NCBI GenBank assembly: GCA_903903715.1
Contig: CAIUZX010000562.1
Location: 1 to 9,648, forward strand
DNA length: 9,648 nt
Source of the DNA: an uncultured Caulobacterales bacterium
Lineage (GTDB): Bacteria; Pseudomonadota; Alphaproteobacteria; Caulobacterales; Caulobacteraceae
Direction of reading: 5' to 3'
The translations under genes were made by a program, and so were the position numbers. The first letter of the stretch is position 1. Each line of letters begins with the position of its first letter. Shown here in pieces: positions 1 to 5,945 of the stretch. Under the pieces are notes generated by a model that was not told where the DNA came from, searched no databases, and saw only the letters and a list, made by a program, of their open reading frames with translations.

Positions 1-3
1 CGG

Positions 4-762
4 CTACTGACCCGCGGCGTGCAACTCCGCCCCATGACGCTTCAACCAATCCCGCGCTTCACGCACGTTCGGATGAAGTTGGTGGCTCAAAGCCCAGAAG
101 TTCGGGCCGTGATTGGCTTCTATGAGATGCGCGCATTCGTGGGCGACGACATAGTCCAGCACCCATGGCGGAGACAGGATCAGACGCCAGTTATAGCGGA
201 TTTGCGCGCTGACCCCGGCATGGGCCTGTCGACACGATCCCCACCGCGCCTTCGCGTCCGTCACAAAGACGTTCGGCATGGGACGGCCCAGGGCGGTCGC
301 GTGAACCCGCGTTCGAGCCTCCAACCGCTGAGCAGCGGTCGCCTTCAGACAACGCACGACCGCGCGGGAATAGGCCTCATCTGTTCCATAAGCGAGCAAT
401 CGGGCCGGTTCGTCGCCGGTCGCGGGCTTCAGGATGGGGCTGATCCGCATCGCCGCGCGCTCGAGCCGGCAGGGCGCGCCTTCTACAGTGATCATGAGAC
501 CAGGTGCGAAGGAAACGGCCACAGGCAGCTTGCGTAGCTGGGTTTCGATCCATTCCGCCCGGCTCTCCGCAAAGGCGACAGCCTCCTTCAAGCGCCTGCG
601 ATCCGGCGCGGTCGCCACAATAATCTGATCCCTTGGATCAAGTCTCAGACTGATGCGGCGAGCGCCCGCGTGCACGCGCAGCCGAACGGATCGACCGCAG
701 ATCTCGATCAGGTCGCCATGGTCGAAACCTCGGCGCGGATCATTCAAGGCGCGAAACAGCAT
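4..762 (-). CDS. YgjP-like / DUF45 (M48-type) zinc metallopeptidase
   Basis: The 252-residue protein matches the YgjP-like metallopeptidase domain family (DUF45, SprT-like). Seen: the zinc-binding motif HECAH at residues 208-212, followed by N-H-G-P-N-F-W at 217-223, where H218 is the expected third zinc ligand and E209 the catalytic glutamate. The family motif R-W-G-S-C lies at 173-177, shortly before the zinc site. The N-terminal half (about 20-100) is a beta-rich segment typical of the family. There is no signal peptide or membrane segment, so a cytosolic protein is expected. The ATG at 762 is the only reasonable start, since an in-frame TGA directly precedes it; no strong ribosome binding site is visible. 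It lies 81 bases downstream of phaZ on the same strand and could be read through from it. The cellular substrate of this family is generally unknown, and nothing here identifies it. Confidence 0.9.
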   Translation of the reverse strand: MLFRALNDPRRGFDHGDLIEICGRSVRLRVHAGARRISLRLDPRDQIIVATAPDRRRLKEAVAFAESRAEWIETQLRKLPVAVSFAPGLMITVEGAPCRLERAAMRISPILKPATGDEPARLLAYGTDEAYSRAVVRCLKATAAQRLEARTRVHATALGRPMPNVFVTDAKARWGSCRQAHAGVSAQIRYNWRLILSPPWVLDYVVAHECAHLIEANHGPNFWALSHQLHPNVREARDWLKRHGAELHAAGQ

Positions 763-843
763 TCACGCAGTCTACTCATCCCTTCTGGGATTCGCAGCTC
801 AGATCCCCGCTTATTCCGACATTATCGCGGGACGCCTTCCGCT

Positions 844-2100
844 TTAGGCCGTAGCGCCAACGTCGTTCGCCTGGATGAAGTCCCTCACCCTCGGATAGAT
901 CTCCTCACGGAATCGGCGACCATTAAAGACCCCGTAGTGTCCAACCTTTGGCTGAACATGCAGCACGCGCTTGCCGTCCGGAATGTTGGAGCATAGGCCG
1001 TGCGCCGCCTGGGTTTGTCCGACGCCGGAGATGTCGTCGAGCTCGCCTTCGACCGTCATGAGAGCAACATCGCTGATCGCCTCCGGCTTCACCGGTCGGC
1101 CGCGATGAGTCAAAAGACCGCGCGGCAGGAGATAGGTCTGGAACACGATATCGATGGTCTGGAGATAGAACTCTTCCGTCAGGTCGAGCACCGACAGGTA
1201 CTCGTCATAAAATTCAAGGTGTTTGGCGGCCTGATCGCCATCGCCAGTCACGAGGTGCTCGAAGTAAGCCTTATGGGCGTCTTGGTGCCGCTGAGCGTTC
1301 ATGCTCATGAAGCTGTAGAGCTGAACGAAGCCTGGGTACACGCGTCGCCCGGCGCCTGGGTGAGGCGAAGGCACGGTGTAGATCATGTTTGATTTGAACC
1401 AGGCGAAGGGCCGCTCTTCAGCAAGCCGGTTCGTGACGGTGGGCGACAGCCTGGCGTCTATCGGCGAGCCCATGAAGGTCATGCTGGCGGGGCGCGAGGG
1501 GTCTCCATCTTCGGCCATCAAGGTGGTCGCCGCAAGGACCGGCGGGCCGGGCTGGCACACGGCGACGACGTGAGGCCGCGGACCAACGGCGCGCAGCATC
1601 TCTCGAACATGGTCAACATAGTCGTAAAAGTCGAACCGCCCTTCCAGAACGCCGACCTGACGTGCGTTCACCCAGTCCGTCACATAGACATCGTGGTCTG
1701 GCAGGAAAGCCTCGACCGTACCTCGCAGCAGGGTCGCGTAGTGGCCGGAGAGAGGGGCTACAATCAAGACCGCCGGATCCATGGCCTTGCGTCCAGCGCG
1801 CCGCAAATCCGACGTGTCCCGGTTGAAATGAACCAGATCGACCCAAGGCGAAGACCACGCCGTGTTGCGGCGCACCCGAACCTTGTGTCCGTCGACGATG
1901 GTCTCGTCGATCATCCATTCAGGCTTGCCATACCGGCGGGTCACAGTCGCGAAAAGGTCCGCGCCCGCGCTGATGTTTCGGGCGAACGCCGACTCAGACG
2001 CCGGATTGTAGGGCGCGCTCCAGAAGTCGCGCGTCGCCCGCGCGACGCGCCGCAAAGGCGTCGCTGCGTGGTAGCCCAGTTCATTCAATGCGTACAACAT
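844..2100 (-). CDS. phaZ: Intracellular polyhydroxyalkanoate (PHB) depolymerase
   Basis: The 418-residue protein resembles full-length intracellular PHB depolymerases of the Ralstonia PhaZ1 type, which hydrolyse native storage granules in the cytoplasm to hydroxybutyrate oligomers or monomers. The fold is alpha/beta hydrolase. Instead of a serine lipase box it has V-C-Q-P-G-P at 181-186, making C182 the nucleophile, as known for this family. D355 in E-G-E-L-D-D (351-356) and H388 in V-G-H-Y-G (386-390) complete the expected triad. An oxyanion-type segment A-P-L-S-G-H lies at 115-120. There is no signal peptide, consistent with an intracellular enzyme. The ATG at 2100 has G-G-G-A-G-G about 12 bases upstream, slightly far. 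The gene follows sco after a 126-base gap. No PHA synthase, phasin or phaR is in the window, so it is a stand-alone phaZ. The family assignment is firm; substrate chain length is inferred. Confidence 0.93.
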   Translation of the reverse strand: MLYALNELGYHAATPLRRVARATRDFWSAPYNPASESAFARNISAGADLFATVTRRYGKPEWMIDETIVDGHKVRVRRNTAWSSPWVDLVHFNRDTSDLRRAGRKAMDPAVLIVAPLSGHYATLLRGTVEAFLPDHDVYVTDWVNARQVGVLEGRFDFYDYVDHVREMLRAVGPRPHVVAVCQPGPPVLAATTLMAEDGDPSRPASMTFMGSPIDARLSPTVTNRLAEERPFAWFKSNMIYTVPSPHPGAGRRVYPGFVQLYSFMSMNAQRHQDAHKAYFEHLVTGDGDQAAKHLEFYDEYLSVLDLTEEFYLQTIDIVFQTYLLPRGLLTHRGRPVKPEAISDVALMTVEGELDDISGVGQTQAAHGLCSNIPDGKRVLHVQPKVGHYGVFNGRRFREEIYPRVRDFIQANDVGATA

Positions 2101-2226
2101 GGCGGAAACGCGCCTCCCAAGCTCTGAACAAGCTCACTGAACACACATATCATGCTGCGCTTGCGAAAAAGAAAATGTCGACTGAATTCCCCAGATGTTC
2201 GCCAAAAGTCGACGCGTGAGTTCGGT
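2101..2226. other. Intergenic region between sco and phaZ
   Basis: This 126-base gap is visibly richer in A and T than the flanking genes, especially 2150-2210, and no credible ORF lies in it. It is the most likely place for a phaZ promoter on the minus strand, but I could not align a convincing -35/-10 pair. Two copies of the palindrome GTCGAC lie at 2177-2182 and 2208-2213, 25 bases apart. No hairpin followed by a T-run is seen that would terminate sco. Confidence 0.5.
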
Positions 2227-2880
2227 TCAGCGACCGTGCATAGCTCCGGACAAATCGCGGGCGACCTTGTCGGGGCCCTGCTCGTAGGACAGCGGCGCCA
2301 CAAAGCGCCCTTCTGGGTTCATGAGGTAAATCGCGGCGCTGTGCGCCACCTGGTAATCGCTGGATCGATTTTCCTTGGCGAAATAGACGCGATACGCCTT
2401 CGCCACAGCGGCCACCTGCTGGGGCGAGCCGGTCAGGGCGTGAACGGATCTGGGAAACCCCGCTTGGCTCGACCAGGCCTTGAGTTGCGCCGGAGTGTCT
2501 CGGGCGGGATCGACCGATATGAAGACGATCTGTAGCGCCGCAGCCTCCGCACCGAGGCGCGTTTGCGCTGCGGCGAGTGTCTGCATGGTGGCCGGGCAGA
2601 TGTCCGGGCATGACACGTACCCAAAGAATACTGCGCTCCAGTGCCCCTTCAGGATCGATTGATCCACCGGACGGCCATCCTGGTCGATCAGTTGAAACGG
2701 TCCTCCGATGTCTGCGGTTCCGCTAGATGTCGGTCTTTGGGTGAGAGTCAGCCAACCGAGAAGGAGCGCAACCGCAGCAGCGACCGCGAGGAGGACGGCA
2801 AGGCCCGGACCTGACTTCAGACGACGATCCGACAAAGACGCTGACTTGGACGATGAATTGGGTCCGCTGTAACGTTTCAT
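2227..2880 (-). CDS. senC: Sco/SenC family copper chaperone for cytochrome oxidase assembly
   Basis: The 217-residue protein is a Sco1/SenC/PrrC-type thioredoxin-fold protein. Proteins of this family deliver copper to the CuA or CuB centre of haem-copper oxidases on the periplasmic side of the membrane. Seen: a single N-terminal membrane segment at about 27-45 after a basic, Ser-rich cytoplasmic tail. The copper-binding C-P-D-I-C is at 91-95 and the third ligand H180 is in V-A-H-S-A. The family strand F-F-G-Y-V-S precedes the CxxxC, and I-S-V-D-P-A-R-D-T-P follows at 121-130. The length is usual for the family. The ATG at 2880 has a good GGGAGAA ribosome binding site 7-8 bases upstream. It diverges from the RegB-type kinase with 30 bases between start codons, as senC and regB do in Rhodobacter. 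The symbol senC follows that context; sco is equally valid. Confidence 0.93.
   Translation of the reverse strand: MKRYSGPNSSSKSASLSDRRLKSGPGLAVLLAVAAAVALLLGWLTLTQRPTSSGTADIGGPFQLIDQDGRPVDQSILKGHWSAVFFGYVSCPDICPATMQTLAAAQTRLGAEAAALQIVFISVDPARDTPAQLKAWSSQAGFPRSVHALTGSPQQVAAVAKAYRVYFAKENRSSDYQVAHSAAIYLMNPEGRFVAPLSYEQGPDKVARDLSGAMHGR
2846..2873 (+). promoter_or_regulatory. Candidate promoter of the regB-type kinase gene
   Basis: GCTGTAAC at 2866-2873 matches the Caulobacter housekeeping -10 consensus GCTANAWC at all but one defined position. TTGGACG at 2846-2852 is a weak -35, spaced 13 bases away, which is within the usual range. Transcription would begin near 2880, giving a leader of about 30 bases. 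The element lies inside the first codons of the divergent sco gene, as it must with only 30 intergenic bases. This is a match by eye only. Confidence 0.38.
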
Positions 2881-2910
2881 AACCCATTCTCCCGCAAGAC
2901 TGCACGCATC

Positions 2911-4353
2911 ATGGCCTTTTACGCCTCCAGCGATGATCGACCGGAGCCGCCCCTGTCACGCGGCGCGAAAAGCGTTAGGCCGACCCTTGCGTCACTGCAA
3001 GAGCTTGGCCCGCTTGACGAAAACGGTGCGCCGGCTGTCGCTTCCGAAGGTCGACTTTGGGACTGGGCCTATGCGAGACGAGGGCTCAGACTGCGGACGC
3101 TTGTTGTGCTCCGCTGGATCTCGATCCTCGGTCAGCTGCTCACGGTTCTGTACGTACAAATCGGACTTCACTTTCCTCTGCCGCTGGCCCCCTGCCTAGT
3201 CGTCATCGCCATAGCAGCGTGGATGAACCTCTCCTACGGCCTGGCCTGGCCAGGCAGCCGATTGACCGGGCGCTGGGAGGCGGTTTTCCAGCTAAGCTTT
3301 GATCTTGTGGAGATGTCGATCCTGATCGGTCTAACCGGGGGCTTGTCGAACCCGTTCATTCTGTTGCTTGTCGCGCCTGTCACGGTCGCGGCGGCGACCC
3401 TACCGGCCGCCAACGCGGCGGCCCTTGCGCTGCTGTCTGTGATCAGCGTCACGATCCTCTTTTTCTTCGCCTTGCCCTTGCCCTGGGCGGCTGGAGAGGT
3501 CTTCCAGACGCCATGGCTTTATCGGTTCGGCATGTGGGCGGCCGCCATTTCAGGAATAGGCTTCAACGCCGCCTATGCTTGGCAGGCCTCCGCAGAAGCC
3601 TCACGTATGGAGCTCGCCCTCGCAACCACACAGGCCGTTCTCGCGCGCGAACAGCGTCTTTCGGCGCTCGGGGGGTTGGCGGCCGCAGCCGCGCATGAAC
3701 TCGGCACGCCGTTGGCCACGATACAAGTGGTGACCAAGGAAATGCTGCTGAACAACGCGCCCGGGTCGGACCTCTATGACGACATCCAACTCCTGTCGAC
3801 ACAGGCGGAGCGTTGCCGCGACATATTGCGCCGCCTCTCCCGCTCGCCGGAAGCGGGGGACGAACATCATTCTCGGCTCGGGGTAAGTGAGCTGCTCGAG
3901 GAAGTCGCCGATCCCTATCGGGGTGAGGAAATCACGATTACGAGCGACGTCGAAGGCGCTCCTGGCGCAGCGCTGCTCGAGGTGAGACGCCTTCCGGAAG
4001 TTCTGCACGGACTGTCCGCCTTCGTCGAAAACGCTGTCGATTTTGCGACCTCGTCCGTTGAGCTGGTCGCCTTTTATGACGCGAACCGACTCATCGTGGA
4101 GGTGCGCGACGACGGCCCTGGCATTTCCCCCGACGTGATTGCGCGACTGGGCGAGCCCTATGTCACGACCCGCAGTCAGGGGGAGGCGTCGCGTTCGAAC
4201 CATTACGGCATGGGACTGGGGTTCTTTATCGCCAAGACCTTGCTGGAGCGAACGGGCGCTCAGGTCGAATTCAGAAACGCGCGACAAGGGGGAGCGTTGA
4301 TCTCCGTGCAATGGCCGCGACACAGGATCGATGCGGCGTCTACGACGAACTAA
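2911..4353 (+). CDS. regB: RegB/PrrB/ActS-type redox-sensing sensor histidine kinase
   Basis: The 480-residue membrane histidine kinase has all RegB hallmarks. A Pro-rich cytoplasmic tail (1-58) precedes R-L-R-T-L-V-V-L-R-W at 60-69. About six hydrophobic helices follow between 62 and 225. The quinone-binding heptapeptide GGLSNPF is at 143-149. The H-box A-H-E-L-G-T-P-L places the phosphorylated histidine at H262. The redox cysteine C302 sits in E-R-C-R-D-I-L, the position known in Rhodobacter RegB to form a regulatory disulfide. The ATPase domain shows F-V-E-N-A at 371-375 (N box), D-D-G-P-G-I at 400-405 (G1), and G-M-G-L-G at 433-437 (G2). In the family these kinases phosphorylate RegA in response to quinone pool and oxygen state, controlling respiration, photosynthesis and carbon or nitrogen fixation. 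ATG 2911 is the only in-frame ATG/GTG/TTG before the conserved region, but its ribosome binding site is poor. It diverges from sco; no regA is nearby. Confidence 0.93.
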   Translation: MAFYASSDDRPEPPLSRGAKSVRPTLASLQELGPLDENGAPAVASEGRLWDWAYARRGLRLRTLVVLRWISILGQLLTVLYVQIGLHFPLPLAPCLVVIAIAAWMNLSYGLAWPGSRLTGRWEAVFQLSFDLVEMSILIGLTGGLSNPFILLLVAPVTVAAATLPAANAAALALLSVISVTILFFFALPLPWAAGEVFQTPWLYRFGMWAAAISGIGFNAAYAWQASAEASRMELALATTQAVLAREQRLSALGGLAAAAAHELGTPLATIQVVTKEMLLNNAPGSDLYDDIQLLSTQAERCRDILRRLSRSPEAGDEHHSRLGVSELLEEVADPYRGEEITITSDVEGAPGAALLEVRRLPEVLHGLSAFVENAVDFATSSVELVAFYDANRLIVEVRDDGPGISPDVIARLGEPYVTTRSQGEASRSNHYGMGLGFFIAKTLLERTGAQVEFRNARQGGALISVQWPRHRIDAASTTN

Positions 4354-5402
4354 AGCCCTCTGCGCGTTGCGCGGGAAGCAATGGTGAGCGCGAGACGCTC
4401 GGCGATCAGTTGGTCAGGCGATCCCGTCGTTTTGCATAATCGGTCGGCGTCGAGCAGCTCCGGCTGCAGTTCATCAAGATCGCTCAGCCGCCAGCTTCGC
4501 ATCTGCCGCAAGAATTCGCGTTCCTGCTTCCAGAAGACTCCGACCCCCTTCGCCGCTTCCTGAGCGGACATGCCCGTCGTCATCAAGGTGAGGGCCCTGC
4601 GGAGGCGCATAAGGTGCTGGCTCAAGGCGCGAACCGCTGCGGCGCCCTGCTCTCCCTCCGCCCACACGCGCCTAAACCCTGAGAACGCGTCCTTGCCCCG
4701 CGCTCCGAAGGCGTCGCTCGCGGCGTCGAACAATGACGCCTCGGGCTCGACCCCGAGATGGCCCGCGAGATCCGCCGCAGAGGCCTGAACGCCCGTTCCG
4801 GGTCCGAGATAAAGGATCAAGCGCTCAATTTCCTGGCGCATCACACCGCGTTCCCGGGGCAGGCGCGCGACGAACTGTTCCATAGCGTCCGCCGTCAACC
4901 CGACTCGATCGGCCGCAAGCGCCTCCCGGACAAACCTCGTGACGTCCCCGATCTCATCCTCGTAGACGGGAATACAGACGCATAGCTTCGCCGATTCCGC
5001 AGCCTTTCGAAGCACAGATGTGCGATCCAATGCGCCAGCTTCGATCAGAAAGAATGCGTCTGGATTGGTGGCGCCATCCACGTGCGCCTTGAGCGCCTCC
5101 GCCGCCTGCTTCTCGGGGCCGGACTTGTCGCCGCCGAGCTTCAGGCGGATTAGCCTACGTCCACGCATGAGTGACAAGGCTGAGAGATCATCGATCAGGC
5201 GAGTGGCGTCCCGGTCCAGATCCACCTCCGTCAGGAGCGAGACATCAAAAGGATCTGTCGGGTCTGCAACGGTCTTTGATGCGATCTGGTCTGCCCGTTC
5301 CTTGACCCCGCCCCTGTCCTTGCCGAAAAGCAGGCAGGCTCGAATCTCCGGTGGCGGGTGCGCGATAAAGCGTTCGACATCCGCCCGCTTGGACAGGATC
5401 AC
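4350..5402 (-). CDS. holA: DNA polymerase III subunit delta
   Basis: The 350-residue protein matches alphaproteobacterial HolA in length and character. HolA is the clamp-opening subunit of the clamp loader that places the beta sliding clamp on primed DNA during replication. Seen: a degenerate nucleotide-binding-like segment L-F-G-K-D-R-G-G-V-K at 25-34, which is typical of delta subunits and not a working Walker A. The C-terminal half is rich in Arg and helices, with Q-H-L-M-R-L-R-R typical of the delta C-terminal domain. It starts with GTG at 5402, overlapping the lptE stop as GTGA, so its translation is probably coupled to lptE. The assignment also rests on the leuS-lptE-holA order common in alphaproteobacteria. 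Its TAG stop overlaps the stop of convergent regB by four bases, and no terminator separates the two genes. Confidence 0.88.
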   Translation of the reverse strand: MILSKRADVERFIAHPPPEIRACLLFGKDRGGVKERADQIASKTVADPTDPFDVSLLTEVDLDRDATRLIDDLSALSLMRGRRLIRLKLGGDKSGPEKQAAEALKAHVDGATNPDAFFLIEAGALDRTSVLRKAAESAKLCVCIPVYEDEIGDVTRFVREALAADRVGLTADAMEQFVARLPRERGVMRQEIERLILYLGPGTGVQASAADLAGHLGVEPEASLFDAASDAFGARGKDAFSGFRRVWAEGEQGAAAVRALSQHLMRLRRALTLMTTGMSAQEAAKGVGVFWKQEREFLRQMRSWRLSDLDELQPELLDADRLCKTTGSPDQLIAERLALTIASRATRRGL

Positions 5403-5923
5403 GGCGTGGGCCGCGCCGCGAAGTACTGAGACAGACGCAGCCGGATCAGGTCCGCCGCCGCCGTCGCCGCGCGCACTTCCCCGTCCTGCTCGGCCGACAC
5501 GCCGGCGTACGGTTGGTCGGAAGAGGCGTAGCTGACCTGTCCGGTGACCGTATCGGCGAGCGCAGTCTTACCGCTCGCGGCGTCCTTCAGGACAAAGCTC
5601 ACGGTCAGACCGAGACCATAACGGGTTGCGACATTGTTGACCCGCACGCCTTGCGGATAGCGACGCTTGACGCTCGTGACCGTGAGCACCCAGCTGCCCG
5701 GGCCATTGGCGCGACCGAACGCGTCGTTAAGGCGCTCCTGCAGGAGAAAATTGCTTCGCGAATGTTCGTCGAGCTCCACGCGGATATCGCGCAAGGATCC
5801 GCCCGTCTGATTATCAGCGTAGAGGGGCGTAAATCCGCATCCGGTAAGGGCTAGGAGCAGCGTGACGCACAGTGCTGCGACAAGCTTTTGCGTGTCCGTC
5901 CGGCCTTGGCCCGTCGTCGTCAT
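5399..5923 (-). CDS. lptE: LPS-assembly lipoprotein LptE
   Basis: This 174-residue lipoprotein is the outer-membrane partner of LptD, and the pair inserts lipopolysaccharide into the outer leaflet. Seen: a signal peptide with hydrophobic core at about 14-26 and lipobox L-T-G-C with the lipidated cysteine at C29. It is followed by G-F-T-P-L-Y-A, the N-terminal signature of alphaproteobacterial LptE (formerly RlpB-like). The body is short and beta-rich, as expected. I chose ATG 5923 and not an in-frame ATG at 5959, because GAGGAG lies about 7 bases upstream of 5923 and the earlier start would overlap leuS. The gene sits 22 bases after leuS and overlaps holA by four bases, so it is clearly cotranscribed. 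Sequence conservation in this family is low, and the call rests on lipobox, size and context. Confidence 0.88.
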   Translation of the reverse strand: MTTTGQGRTDTQKLVAALCVTLLLALTGCGFTPLYADNQTGGSLRDIRVELDEHSRSNFLLQERLNDAFGRANGPGSWVLTVTSVKRRYPQGVRVNNVATRYGLGLTVSFVLKDAASGKTALADTVTGQVSYASSDQPYAGVSAEQDGEVRAATAAADLIRLRLSQYFAARPTP

Positions 5924-5945
5924 GGACAGCTCCTCACGCGTCGCT

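Noticed and set aside
778..791. Inverted repeat ATCCC-TTCT-GGGAT between phaZ and the metallopeptidase gene
   Set aside because: The stem is only 5 bp and no T-run follows on the minus strand, so it is not supported as a terminator.
1570..2127. Plus-strand frame of 185 codons opposite phaZ
   Set aside because: It is antisense to a conserved enzyme, Arg-rich, without a motif or ribosome binding site; a composition shadow.
2155..2166. Possible PhaR-like site (CTGC-N4-GCAG) upstream of phaZ
   Set aside because: The right half reads GCGA, matching only two of four positions, which is too weak to call.
3601..4323. Minus-strand frame of 240 codons opposite the kinase domain of regB
   Set aside because: The plus strand encodes conserved H, N and G boxes, and the antisense product shows no domain.
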